DNA of 64,000 bases. Origin: Campylobacter mucosalis (GTDB taxonomy: Bacteria; Campylobacterota; Campylobacteria; Campylobacterales; Campylobacteraceae). The notes under the pieces were generated by a model. The model was given only the letters and a program-made list of their open reading frames with translations, did not search any database and was not told the DNA's origin. Position numbers and translations under genes: made by a program. The stretch lies in assembly GCF_013372205.1 (NCBI RefSeq), contig NZ_CP053831.1, positions 620,001 to 684,000 on the forward strand. Direction: 5' to 3'. Positions 45,815 through 54,355 of this stretch are shown here, one piece after another (position 1 is the first letter of the stretch; each line of letters starts with the position of its first letter).

Positions 45815-46442
45815 AGTTGTTTTTTAAGTTCAATAACTTTATCTTTTTTGTCTTTTGGTAATTTATCCAAAAGTATAGGCTAGACAGTTTAGATTATCTA
45901 AGTGGATCCAAATCAACTAAGGTTTAAACTGGTTTTAATAGGAAGCGTAACGGCTGGAAATTTAGAGCCGTAGCCGTTTATAAGTGCGACATATTTGAGC
46001 TAGAGTTTAACGGACTTGATGATAAAATCCCAAACTACGATGAGAAAAACGATGATAACGGAGTGTGGGTTTATGAGAACTTGCTAGGCGTCATTGTTTA
46101 TGAAAAAGACAGCGCGGATAGCGTTTTAGCGACTTTGTGAGCAAGAAAAAGCTAGAGAAGTTACGTACCACAAGTTCAAATCAAAAGCCAGGTAATCTAA
46201 GCGGTGTTCGTGCTACTTAGGCAGAAGAGATGTGTAAAGCAAGGTCGAAAACATCGTAACTAGATACACAAAAGGAACAAGTAAAGGCGTTTTTTTAGAT
46301 GACCTAAGCAGTATTGATAGTTTGTTTGAGTAAAAGGATAAAATACATTTATCAGATATTTTTCAGTCCGCTAAAATATCCGTAAAAACTTGTGAAAAAT
46401 ATTGTTAAACACTGAAAGCAATTGTAATAAAAAGAGATAAAT
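45815..46442. other. decayed gene remnants between the accessory module and tRNA-Leu
   Basis: No intact gene. Coding-like fragments are visible on both strands: on the minus strand a tail ending LDKLPKDKKDKVIELKKQL at 45811–45875, like the end of phage-type HTH regulators; on the + strand NGWKFRAVAVYKCDIFELEF… near 45946–46139, and a C-terminal piece ending VFLDDLSSIDSLFE near 46330. None is long enough to name. Such a graveyard next to a tRNA is typical of a worn integration site. Confidence 0.55.
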
Positions 46443-46466
46443 AAAAGGTAACAAAACCACCTTTTT
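46443..46466 (+). terminator. hairpin with short U tract
   Basis: AAAAGGT (46443–46449) pairs with ACCTTTT (46459–46465), 9-base loop. It would end any + strand transcript leaving the accessory region before the minus-strand tRNA-Leu. Confidence 0.5.
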
Positions 46467-46521
46467 ATCGCACTTTTTGAAAGATTTTGAAATAAGTTGA
46501 AATGCTTTGGAAAATCACAAA

Positions 46522-46608
46522 TGGTGCCTGAGGTCGGACTTGAACCGACACAAGGTTGCCCTTACTAGATTTTGAGTCTAGCGCGTCTACCAGTTTCACC
46601 ACTCAGGC
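46522..46608 (-). tRNA. tRNA-Leu (anticodon CAA)
   Basis: 87 bases on the minus strand. Acceptor GCCTGAG pairs with CTCAGGC; CCA is encoded. Anticodon loop CTCAAAA within a CTAGA/TCTAG stem gives CAA, reading UUG. The long variable arm is present, as in class II tRNAs. Its 3' end faces the decayed accessory region, a common place for integration. Confidence 0.95.
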
Positions 46609-46613
46609 ATAAA

Positions 46614-46633
46614 GGTTCGCCAAGTGACGAACC
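46614..46633 (-). terminator. hairpin after hup
   Basis: GGTTCG / CGAACC, 6-bp stem with an 8-base loop, followed on the minus strand by TTTATG; it lies between the HU gene and tRNA-Leu. Confidence 0.5.
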
Positions 46634-46646
46634 CAAGTAGCTAAAA

Positions 46647-46943
46647 TTATTTTTTCTTAGCTTTTTTAGCACCAGCAACTGCTTCTTTAAGTTTTTTACC
46701 AACCTTAAATTTAACAGCTTTGCTTGCAGGAACATCGATAACTTTCTTAGTTCCAGGAACTCTTGCTTTTCTAGCAGCTCTATCAGCAGTACTAAATGTA
46801 CCAAAACCTATGAAGCTTATGCTATCGCCTTTTGAAAGCAGAGCAGAGATTGTCTCAAGAGCAGCATCAACTGCTTTTAGAGAATCTTTTTTTGAAAGAC
46901 CAGCCTTATCGGCAACAGCTTGAATAAATTCAGCTTTTTTCAT
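46647..46943 (-). CDS. hup: DNA-binding protein HU
   Basis: 98 residues, typical for HU. Hallmarks: MKKAEFIQAVADKAGLSKKDS at the N-terminus, GFGTFSTADRAARKARVPGTKKVIDVPASKAVKFKVGKKLKE (about 46–87) forming the saddle and the proline-tipped arms that bend DNA. The Lys-rich tail (KKAKKK) is a Campylobacter habit. It compacts the nucleoid and helps replication and recombination. Strong ribosome site (AAAAGGATAG upstream). Confidence 0.95.
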   Translation of the reverse strand: MKKAEFIQAVADKAGLSKKDSLKAVDAALETISALLSKGDSISFIGFGTFSTADRAARKARVPGTKKVIDVPASKAVKFKVGKKLKEAVAGAKKAKKK

Positions 46944-47064
46944 TAACTATCCTTTTGTAGAAGTGTTATAGTGGGCTATTCTACAATGTTTTTTGAAAAA
47001 AAACAATATATTTTCAATAAAAATTTAAAAAATTTGCCTAAATTTTGACATTTTTTTGAGAATT

Positions 47065-47796
47065 TTACGAAATTTCTAGCACTAATTCGGTTTTTAGACC
47101 TATTTTTTGTATTTGTACCAAAGTTGCTTCCGTGAAATTTAGAGCTAAAATTTCATCTTTTGTTTTGGCATTTTTTAAAGCCAACTCTCTTAAAATTTTT
47201 CCGCGATAGGCTTTTGCATAGTGGCTGACGATTTTTTTATTTTTTACAAATTTAAATGTAAGATACTCTTGCTTTATCTCATAAAATTTCTTATAAAACT
47301 CAGCTCTAAGATCAACTAAAATTTCATCTTTTAAAAAATCGTCAATATGTTTTGAGAAATTTTGCTTAAAAAACAGCTCAAGGTTAAAATCGCCGATACG
47401 TTCACCCTGTTTTAGCTTGTATTCTGGGATTAAATCGCTGGCTCTTATCACGCCAAAAAGATTTGAAAAAATCAGAGTGTTATCGTCTATAAAATTTTGT
47501 GCATTTTTATCAAGGTTATCGTAATTTAGGGCATTATATGCAACACCAGTATATCTTTTAATGGCTTTTATGCAGCCTTTTTTAAAAATACTCTGCTTAA
47601 GAGATGGGTTAAAATCTTTTAAGCCAAATAGTTTGCAAATCAAGCTATCATCGCTATTTGCGATAAAGTCATCATAAATTTTTAAAGCCCTAAGCCTGTG
47701 GCTAGATAGCTCTGGGAATATAAATTTTTCTAAACATATAATATCTTTACCGCACTCTTGACGTTTTGCCTCGCTTGGAGAGAATAAAATTTTCAT
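47065..47796 (-). CDS. yaaA: peroxide stress protein YaaA-like (DUF328)
   Basis: 243 residues from the second Met. The sequence starts MKILFSPSEAKRQE and continues with YTGVAYNALNYDNL near 85–98 and LVDLRAEFYKKFYEIKQEY, all recognisable YaaA signatures. An alternative start lies one codon upstream; the spacing to AAGGAACT favours the inner ATG. YaaA lowers free iron and DNA damage during peroxide stress in E. coli; the fold binds DNA. No operon partner; the flgL promoter is divergent. Confidence 0.8.
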   Translation of the reverse strand: MKILFSPSEAKRQECGKDIICLEKFIFPELSSHRLRALKIYDDFIANSDDSLICKLFGLKDFNPSLKQSIFKKGCIKAIKRYTGVAYNALNYDNLDKNAQNFIDDNTLIFSNLFGVIRASDLIPEYKLKQGERIGDFNLELFFKQNFSKHIDDFLKDEILVDLRAEFYKKFYEIKQEYLTFKFVKNKKIVSHYAKAYRGKILRELALKNAKTKDEILALNFTEATLVQIQKIGLKTELVLEIS

Positions 47797-47855
47797 CATA
47801 GTTCCTTTTTAAGGATTATAGTATAAAAAAAATTAATTTATTTCCGATATTGGGA

Positions 47856-47872
47856 TTGGAACCTTTTTTGCT
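47856..47872 (+). promoter_or_regulatory. sigma-54 (RpoN) promoter of flgL
   Basis: TTGGAACC-TTTTTT-GCTT: GG at 47858–47859 and GC at 47870–47871, ten bases apart, as needed for RpoN. The consensus is YTGGCAC-N5-TTGCW; here the C at GGCAC is A. It lies 30 bases before the flgL start, and hook-filament genes of Campylobacter are RpoN-controlled. Confidence 0.75.
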
Positions 47873-47901
47873 TATGGTAATAAAAAATTCAGGATAAAAA
47901 A

Positions 47902-50196
47902 ATGAGAATAACAAACAAATCACAGCATAATCAGACTATTAGCAACTACCAAAGAGGTATGCAAAGTATAAATAAAGTAAGAGAGCAAATTTCAAGCGGG
48001 TTAAAAATTCAAAATTCATATGAAAATGCCAGTGTTTATAATGACGGAATGAGGCTTGATTATGAGATTACGACTTTTAAGCAGGTTGAAGATGTTACTT
48101 CAAAGACTCAAAATTTTTCAAAAAATTCGGATAAATCTTTGGCTGAATTTAGCAAACAGCTTGAAAATTTCAAGGTAAAACTAGTTCAAGCAGCCAGTGA
48201 CGTTCATAGTAGAACATCACTAGAGGCTATCGCAAATGACCTTCAGGGCATAAAAGATCACCTCGTAAATATAGCAAACACATCTATAAATGGTCAGTTT
48301 TTATTCTCAGGAAGTGCGGTGAGCACAAAGCCAATAAGTGCAGACGGAAAGTATAATGGCAATGGCGATCATATGACGGCTGTTGGCGGGTCTCAGATTG
48401 AAATTCCATATAACGTGCCTGGTCGTGATATATTTTTAGGTAGGGATAATGACTACAACAAGACGCTAACTACAAACGTAAAGCTTTCAGATCAAACTCG
48501 TCCAGACGTAAAAGAGAATCCAAAATATCTTAATGAAGAGAGCAAAATCAGAAATTTGGTCGGCTTAAACTATGTTTTAGAGCCAAATACGATAAATCAC
48601 GATTATGATTTTTTAGATAATTCTGATGTGAAATTTCCAAACACATATTTTTACTTGCAAGGTAGAAGACCTGACGGCACGAGTTTTACGTCAAAATTTA
48701 ATCTAACAAGCGACGCAAGTATGAGAAGTTTGCTTGATAAGATTGGTCTTGAGTTTGGAAATACCGCAACTAGTAAGATAGTTGATGTAAGTATGAGTAA
48801 GGACGGACAAATCGTGGTAAAGGACCTTACAAAGGGTAATCACGTCATTGACTTTAGTCTAGTTGGTGCGACTGAAGTTTCACAAAACAAAGCTGCCCTG
48901 CCAGCTGCCGTAGCAAACGCAAATCCTCCGTCAAGTGTAGCAGATTTAGCCACTCTTGAGGTAAGTGCTAAGGCAAATCCACCACGAGTAACCATCGTTG
49001 ATTTTACGAAAAATAAATACCTAGATCAAAATGGACAAAGGGTGGATAGCTTTGATTATGATAGGCTTAGATTTGAGAAAAAGGATAACACGCTAACTGG
49101 CAACATCTCTCAAATAGCCAAAAAATCAGGAAATTTTGCGACCGATTCCACTCGCCTTAGTGAAGTTGCTGGCACAAATACAACATACGATAAAATCACG
49201 TATCCAAAGGATATAGACCCTAGATCAAGAGAGTTATTTAAGATAGACAATCAAACCATAAAAATGCAAGTAAAGTCAATAACTGGCGTTACTTACGATA
49301 TTGATGTTAAAATGGGCACACAAGGTGGTGCGAATACGCCAGTTCAATTTACATTCACGCAAACCCCACTTGGTGGTGCGACTACGCCCGCTAGAACGAT
49401 CTCTGTTTATAAATCTGACGAATTTGGCGAATATAGAACACAAGCAAATGACTTTAGCTATCGCCAACTAATGGATATCGTAGCAATGGCAGCAAGTGAT
49501 AATATGCCAAATGGCATGGTCACAGAGCCAGCAAACGTAGATGATCAAAGCGCGGCGTCGGTCGCATTAAGGCATGGAAATTATGAAAAGTATAAAGAGG
49601 CGGTTGATAAGTCAAAAGGTGCGATTGAGATAAATTTAGACCATCAAGGCAGAATAGTGCTAACTGATAAAACAAGGGCTGTAACTGAGGTTGAGTTTAG
49701 TATGTTTGATGCAACTGAAGGTGGGAAATTCTATGGTGACTCAACTGGAACTACTGCTGCAAATTCTCAAGGCAAAGGCTCGGTGTTTAGCTTTATGGAA
49801 AATAACGCCATAGCGATTGATCAGCCTAGTATCGATATCTTTGCTGATTTGCAAAAGATGATAGAGGCTGTAAGAAACGGCGGAAGTCAACGTGCCGACT
49901 CTGAGAGTATAGATCCAAGAAATACGGGTTTGCAAGGCGGTATTGAGAGGATTGATCACATAATGGATCACATTAACAAAGAAAAGGTAAAAATCGGCTC
50001 TTATTCAAATTTATTAAAAGATACAAACGAACGTGCTAGTATTATGCGTGTTAATATCTCAAGCGTTAAGAGTGAAATTATGGACGCTGATCTTGGCGAG
50101 GCTTATTTATCGCTTACACAGCGTATGATGAGCTATCAGGCTATGCTTCAATCAACTGCAAAGATAAATCAACTAAGCCTACTAAACTACCTATAA
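47902..50196 (+). CDS. flgL: flagellar hook-associated protein 3 (FlgL)
   Basis: 764 residues, matching the large Campylobacter FlgL (about 750) rather than the 317-residue E. coli form. The N-terminal helices (MRITNKSQHNQTISNYQRGMQSINKVREQISSGLKI) and C-terminal helices (…GEAYLSLTQRMMSYQAMLQSTAKINQLSLLNYL) are typical flagellin-fold ends that pack at the hook–filament joint; between lie large variable domains. RpoN promoter upstream, hairpin downstream. Confidence 0.93.
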   Translation: MRITNKSQHNQTISNYQRGMQSINKVREQISSGLKIQNSYENASVYNDGMRLDYEITTFKQVEDVTSKTQNFSKNSDKSLAEFSKQLENFKVKLVQAASDVHSRTSLEAIANDLQGIKDHLVNIANTSINGQFLFSGSAVSTKPISADGKYNGNGDHMTAVGGSQIEIPYNVPGRDIFLGRDNDYNKTLTTNVKLSDQTRPDVKENPKYLNEESKIRNLVGLNYVLEPNTINHDYDFLDNSDVKFPNTYFYLQGRRPDGTSFTSKFNLTSDASMRSLLDKIGLEFGNTATSKIVDVSMSKDGQIVVKDLTKGNHVIDFSLVGATEVSQNKAALPAAVANANPPSSVADLATLEVSAKANPPRVTIVDFTKNKYLDQNGQRVDSFDYDRLRFEKKDNTLTGNISQIAKKSGNFATDSTRLSEVAGTNTTYDKITYPKDIDPRSRELFKIDNQTIKMQVKSITGVTYDIDVKMGTQGGANTPVQFTFTQTPLGGATTPARTISVYKSDEFGEYRTQANDFSYRQLMDIVAMAASDNMPNGMVTEPANVDDQSAASVALRHGNYEKYKEAVDKSKGAIEINLDHQGRIVLTDKTRAVTEVEFSMFDATEGGKFYGDSTGTTAANSQGKGSVFSFMENNAIAIDQPSIDIFADLQKMIEAVRNGGSQRADSESIDPRNTGLQGGIERIDHIMDHINKEKVKIGSYSNLLKDTNERASIMRVNISSVKSEIMDADLGEAYLSLTQRMMSYQAMLQSTAKINQLSLLNYL

Positions 50197-50203
50197 GCCT
50201 TTT

Positions 50204-50236
50204 TTTAAAGCCCCTGTGATATAATGGGGCTTTAAA
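50204..50236 (+). terminator. flgL terminator with a promoter -10 box in its loop
   Basis: Stem of 11 bp (TTTAAAGCCCC at 50204–50214 with GGGGCTTTAAA at 50226–50236), loop of 11 bases (TGTGATATAAT). The loop includes TATAAT at 50220–50225 preceded by TGTGA, a good Campylobacter -10 element, 31 bases before the ftsK start codon. The same DNA may therefore end flgL and start ftsK. Confidence 0.6.
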
Positions 50237-50255
50237 ATTTCACAAAGGAATTACC

Positions 50256-52397
50256 ATTTTACGCCAGTCTATATTAACTATTATCATTTTTGTATTTATA
50301 TATTTTGGGATTTGCACGTTTTTACCGACTGCTGATTTTGTTGGCACTTTCGGTCAAGCTCTTGGTGCTTTAAATTTAAAATACTTTGGCTTAATATCGT
50401 ATGTTTATCCGTTTTTGCTCATATTTTTTTCGTGGTTTATGTTTAATAAATTTAGAGAATTTAACCTAGAATTTGCACAAATTTTACTGGGGACATTTTT
50501 ATTTGCTTTTGGCTTTTTAATGCTTGAGGCACTGCTTTTTAATGCACCATTAGACGGGCTTGTTGGTCGTGCGATTAATGACGTGCTTAATGGCGTTATA
50601 GGCAAATTAGGTACTATTGTTGTCGTACTTTGTGTGTTTATATTATCTGTTGGACTAGTGTTTCAAGATGGTGTAATTGGTGTCATAAATAACGCATTTG
50701 TAAAACCAAATGAGCCAGTAAGTGTGCCTGTAAAAACAAAGCAAGTTGAAAAAAAGCAGGAAATTTTACCTGTAACGATAACGGAACAGGTCACGCAAAA
50801 TTTAAGCAATGAAGAGGTTATGAGTGTAGATGAAAAAGAGCTTATGCCAGAGCAGCTGCGAAATATCAATGAGATCGAGCTTGAAGAACCAGCTATAAAA
50901 AGAGTCAAGATAAAGGGTGTTGAAATTTTAAGCGAGGTGGCTGAAAATAAAAAACTGCTTGATGAGTTAGAAAAGGGCAAACTTGAAAAACCAAAGGATT
51001 TTACGCTCCCACCGCTAAAATTTCTAGCCGATCCGCCAAAACGCCAAAATCATATAAACGAGGCTGAGATAGATCAAAAAATCTCTGACTTGCTTGATAA
51101 ACTTCGCAAATTTAAAATTAACGGCGATGTTGTTAGGACATATACTGGACCAATTGTTACGACATTTGAGTTTCGCCCAGCACCAGATGTGAAGGTAAGT
51201 AAAATTTTAACACTTCAAGATGATTTAGCAATGGCACTAAAAGCCCAAACGATACGCATTCAAGCACCAATACCAGGCAAGGACGTAGTCGGCATTGAGG
51301 TGCCAAATCAAAATACAGAAACTATTTATCTAAAAGAAATTTTAGATAGTGAAATTTTTAAAAACGCTTCAAGTCCGCTAACAATGGCACTTGGCAAGGA
51401 TATCGTCGGCACTCCGTTTGTTACCGACCTTAAAAAATTACCGCATTTGCTAATTGCAGGGACAACTGGCTCTGGAAAGAGCGTGGGGATAAATGCTATG
51501 CTTTTAAGCCTACTTTATCGCAATAGTCCGCAAACTTTACGCCTTATGATGATTGATCCAAAAATGCTTGAATTTAGCATTTACAACGACATACCGCACC
51601 TTTTAACGCCAGTCATCACACAGGCAAAACAGGCAATTACGGCACTATCGAATATGGTCGCTGAAATGGAGCGAAGATATACGATAATGAGCCACACTCG
51701 CACGAAAAATATTGAAAGCTATAACGAAAAGATGAAGGCTGAGGGTGGGGAGCAGTTGCCTTATATTGTGGTTATTATTGATGAGCTTGCTGATTTGATG
51801 ATGACAAGTGGCAAGGATGTGGAGCTTTATATCGGACGTCTAGCACAAATGGCAAGAGCTAGTGGCATACACCTAATAGTCGCCACGCAACGCCCAAGCG
51901 TGGATGTCGTAACTGGGCTAATTAAGGCGAATTTGCCAAGTCGTGTAAGCTACAGAGTAGGGCAGAGAGTTGATAGTAAGGTTATACTTGATCAAATGGG
52001 AGCTGAGAGCCTTTTAGGGCGTGGTGATATGCTATTTACACCACCTGGAAGTCCCGGTATCATCAGACTTCACGCACCATTTGCTAGTGAGAAAGAGATA
52101 GAAAATATCGTTGAGTTTTTAAAATCACAGCAAGAGGTTGTTTATGATGAGAAATTTTTAGCCGAAAGTGGTAGTGGTAGCAGTGAAAATGGTGAGGTGG
52201 CTTTAAGTGCTGGTGAGCTTGACCCACTTTATAATGACGCAAAAGAGATAGTTTTAAGTGAGCAAAAGACATCAATTAGCTACTTACAGCGAAGACTTGG
52301 CGTGGGATACAACCGCTCAGCAAATATACTTGAACAAATGGAAAGAATGGGAGTTTTAAGCCCTTTAAATGCTAAGGGGCAGAGAGAAATTTTATAA
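50256..52397 (+). CDS. ftsK: DNA translocase FtsK, probable ATT start
   Basis: 713 residues if begun at the ATT at 50256, preceded by AAAGGA at correct spacing. The frame is open from 50220 with no ATG, GTG or TTG before 50415, and the upstream part encodes the first membrane segment (LTIIIFVFIYFGICTFL), so the later TTG would cut it off. Four N-terminal membrane helices anchor it at the septum. The RecA-like motor has Walker A GTTGSGKSVGINAM and Walker B VVIIDELADLMM; a gamma domain (SYLQRRLGVGYNRSANILEQMERMG) reads KOPS-like guides. It pumps chromosomes to daughter cells at division. Confidence 0.9.
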   Translation: MLRQSILTIIIFVFIYFGICTFLPTADFVGTFGQALGALNLKYFGLISYVYPFLLIFFSWFMFNKFREFNLEFAQILLGTFLFAFGFLMLEALLFNAPLDGLVGRAINDVLNGVIGKLGTIVVVLCVFILSVGLVFQDGVIGVINNAFVKPNEPVSVPVKTKQVEKKQEILPVTITEQVTQNLSNEEVMSVDEKELMPEQLRNINEIELEEPAIKRVKIKGVEILSEVAENKKLLDELEKGKLEKPKDFTLPPLKFLADPPKRQNHINEAEIDQKISDLLDKLRKFKINGDVVRTYTGPIVTTFEFRPAPDVKVSKILTLQDDLAMALKAQTIRIQAPIPGKDVVGIEVPNQNTETIYLKEILDSEIFKNASSPLTMALGKDIVGTPFVTDLKKLPHLLIAGTTGSGKSVGINAMLLSLLYRNSPQTLRLMMIDPKMLEFSIYNDIPHLLTPVITQAKQAITALSNMVAEMERRYTIMSHTRTKNIESYNEKMKAEGGEQLPYIVVIIDELADLMMTSGKDVELYIGRLAQMARASGIHLIVATQRPSVDVVTGLIKANLPSRVSYRVGQRVDSKVILDQMGAESLLGRGDMLFTPPGSPGIIRLHAPFASEKEIENIVEFLKSQQEVVYDEKFLAESGSGSSENGEVALSAGELDPLYNDAKEIVLSEQKTSISYLQRRLGVGYNRSANILEQMERMGVLSPLNAKGQREIL

Positions 52398-52410
52398 AAT
52401 TTCAAAATTT

Positions 52411-52439
52411 TCTTGACAAATAAATAAAAAATATGTATA
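52411..52439 (+). promoter_or_regulatory. sigma-70 promoter of the tRNA-Gln/tRNA-fMet pair
   Basis: TTGACA at 52411–52416 and TATAAT at 52434–52439 with a 17-base spacer. Both match the consensus exactly, suggesting strong, constant transcription of the two tRNAs. Confidence 0.85.
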
Positions 52440-52461
52440 ATTTGGTTTCTTTAATTCGGAT

Positions 52462-52536
52462 TGGGGTATCGCCAAGCGGTAAGGCATCAGGTTTTGGTCC
52501 TGACATTCAGAGGTTCGAATCCTCTTACCCCATCCA
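52462..52536 (+). tRNA. tRNA-Gln (anticodon TTG)
   Basis: 75 bases. Acceptor TGGGGTA pairs with TACCCCA; the anticodon loop TTTTGGT gives UUG; the T loop TTCGAAT follows, and CCA is encoded. Confidence 0.95.
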
Positions 52537-52561
52537 CTTCTTTTTAGATTCACTTTTATAT

Positions 52562-52636
<75 letters not shown>

Positions 52637-52714
52637 GATGTCGTTTTTATCAATATTGCAGATTAAAAATTTGAAACTTATTTTAAATACTTTTTATTAC
52701 AAATAATCAACCTT

Positions 52715-52735
52715 AATAATGATATTATAAATCAA
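52715..52735 (+). promoter_or_regulatory. possible Fur box before the haem oxygenase gene
   Basis: The DNA around AATAATGATATTATAAATC loosely matches repeated NATWAT units of Fur boxes. The equivalent C. jejuni gene is iron-repressed. AT-rich background makes chance matches easy, so confidence is low. Confidence 0.3.
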
Positions 52736-52786
52736 TTTTAATTATTTTTGTGTTACAATAATAAAAATTTTTAAAAGGAGAGTATC

Positions 52787-53518
52787 TTGAAACAAAGAGC
52801 AATAGATCATATGAATAGTGATCATTTGGACATTTTAGTTGAATTTTGTAAAAAATTTAGCGGTGTTGAAAATCCAACAAATGTCAAAATGACAGACATA
52901 AATGAAGATGGTATGCAGATTGTATGCGATGAAGCTTCAAGCTTTGTGCCGTTTTTAAATAAGGCCAGTGGGAGCGGCTTTAGGGATGCGATAATAGAGC
53001 TTTACTCTAGTATAAAAGGCGAAAATAGTAATAGTGCTATACAGAGCGGTATGCTAAATTTCATAAATAGCTTTAATAGTTTGCTTATATCAAGCATTAA
53101 AGATGGACAGGCGATTTCGTCGTATTCTCCATTTGTAAGAGATAATGATGATTTTTACATTTGTATATCATCTGTTGCTGAGCATTATAGCTCGATAAAA
53201 CAAAATCCGGATAAAATTTCCATACTTTTTATACAAGATGAAAAGGACGCAAAAAGTCTGTTTGCTAGGGTTAGGGCGAGTTTTAGGGCGGAAGCTAGTT
53301 TTGTGGATAGTGATTTAAGGGATTTTTATCTACAGAAATTTAAAACGGCTTATCCAAATGAGTCAGCTCTTGCATTTATAGAGCAGATGAAGGACTTTTA
53401 TATCGTCAAAATATCGCCTAAAAGTGGCAGATATGTAAAAGGCTTTGGCGCTGCTTATGATACGGACGGACTAAAGATAGTAAGCAGTGGTAGAGTAAAT
53501 AATCCACACACTAAATAA
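52787..53518 (+). CDS. HugZ-family haem oxygenase (ChuZ-like)
   Basis: 243 residues with a TTG start seven bases after AAGGAG; no upstream ATG is available. The N-terminus (IDHMNSDHLDILVEFCKKFSG) matches the DUF2470 part of HugZ proteins. A split-barrel FMN-binding-like fold follows (FYICISSVAEHYSSIKQNPDKISILFIQDEKDA; FARVRASFRAEA). The C-terminal GRYVKGFGAAYDTDG segment matches the region before the haem-binding end. HugZ/ChuZ breaks haem open to release iron. No haem uptake genes are in the window. Confidence 0.85.
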   Translation: MKQRAIDHMNSDHLDILVEFCKKFSGVENPTNVKMTDINEDGMQIVCDEASSFVPFLNKASGSGFRDAIIELYSSIKGENSNSAIQSGMLNFINSFNSLLISSIKDGQAISSYSPFVRDNDDFYICISSVAEHYSSIKQNPDKISILFIQDEKDAKSLFARVRASFRAEASFVDSDLRDFYLQKFKTAYPNESALAFIEQMKDFYIVKISPKSGRYVKGFGAAYDTDGLKIVSSGRVNNPHTK

Positions 53519-53533
53519 GGGGCAAAGCCCCTT
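53517..53533. terminator. hairpin between the convergent haem oxygenase and flaC
   Basis: AAGGGGC-AAA-GCCCCTT, 7-bp stem, followed on the + strand by ATTTTAAG. It contains the stop codon of the haem oxygenase gene in its left side and serves both genes. Confidence 0.75.
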
Positions 53534-53536
53534 ATT

Positions 53537-54307
53537 TTAAGCTAAAAGCCTGTTTATTTGGCTTTGTAGATTTTTAGTGTTATGTGCCTGTGCTAATACT
53601 GCTGCGTTTAGGATAAGATCGTTTTGTTTTTGATCGTTTATATTTTTAGAAATATCGTTATTTTGTAGATTGCTCTCGCTTGATTTTAGAGCAACGCTTT
53701 GTTTAACTGCATTTGAGATGTCAGAAATCATAGCGTTTTGAGTAGAGCCGATATTTGAGCGTAGGTCATTTACGTTTTGTATGAAATTTTGTATGCTTGA
53801 CTGATCTTTTACGTCTAGGCTTTTAATGGCGTTTCCTACACTTTCTTGGCTTAAATTTATTTTTTGAGTGTTTGAGCCAGTTACGAAGCTAAGCTCACCG
53901 CCAAAGACGTTTTTGCCGTTAAAAACAGCATTATTTAGGCTATTGCTCATCGCGTCTGTTAGAGCATTTACTTGTGATGAAATCATAGAGCGTTGTTTGT
54001 CGTTTAAAAGAGCACTATTATACTGAACGGATAGTTCGTTTAGTTTATCCGCGTCTTTTGTCAAATTTGCCAAAGTTGCGTCAGCTATGCCAAGCATACC
54101 TATAGCGTCGTTTGCGTTTGCTACGCCTTGTTCAAGGACATTGCTTTGAGATAAAAGCGCGTCAGCGATAGCCAAATTTGCACTATCCATTCCATTTAGT
54201 GCTCTTGCGGCTGAGATATTTTGCAAAGCCTTGCTATGTGCTGATTTTGCGTTGTCTTGGTTATTGTTTATCTGCTGTGAAGCAGTCGAAAAGCTACCTA
54301 TTTTCAT
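53537..54307 (-). CDS. flaC: flagellin-like secreted protein FlaC
   Basis: 256 residues made only of the conserved flagellin D0/D1 ends: an N-terminal helix bundle (SKALQNISAARALNGMDSANLAIADALLSQSNVLEQGVANANDAIGML) and a C-terminal one (QKQNDLILNAAVLAQAHNTKNLQSQINRLLA). The central D2/D3 part is missing. Size and layout match C. jejuni FlaC (about 250 residues), which is exported by the flagellar apparatus and enters the medium and host cells rather than building the filament. The upstream hisD is on the same strand 48 bases away. Confidence 0.85.
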   Translation of the reverse strand: MKIGSFSTASQQINNNQDNAKSAHSKALQNISAARALNGMDSANLAIADALLSQSNVLEQGVANANDAIGMLGIADATLANLTKDADKLNELSVQYNSALLNDKQRSMISSQVNALTDAMSNSLNNAVFNGKNVFGGELSFVTGSNTQKINLSQESVGNAIKSLDVKDQSSIQNFIQNVNDLRSNIGSTQNAMISDISNAVKQSVALKSSESNLQNNDISKNINDQKQNDLILNAAVLAQAHNTKNLQSQINRLLA

Positions 54308-54355
54308 CTTAGCTCCCTCTAAAATTTATCCAATTTTATCTGAAAAAATATAAAA

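Noticed and set aside
46522-46545. tRNA-Leu 3' end as an attachment site with a second copy near 43.2 kb
   Set aside because: I looked for a repeat of the tRNA end around 43210–43360 and found none; the island's left boundary stays undefined.
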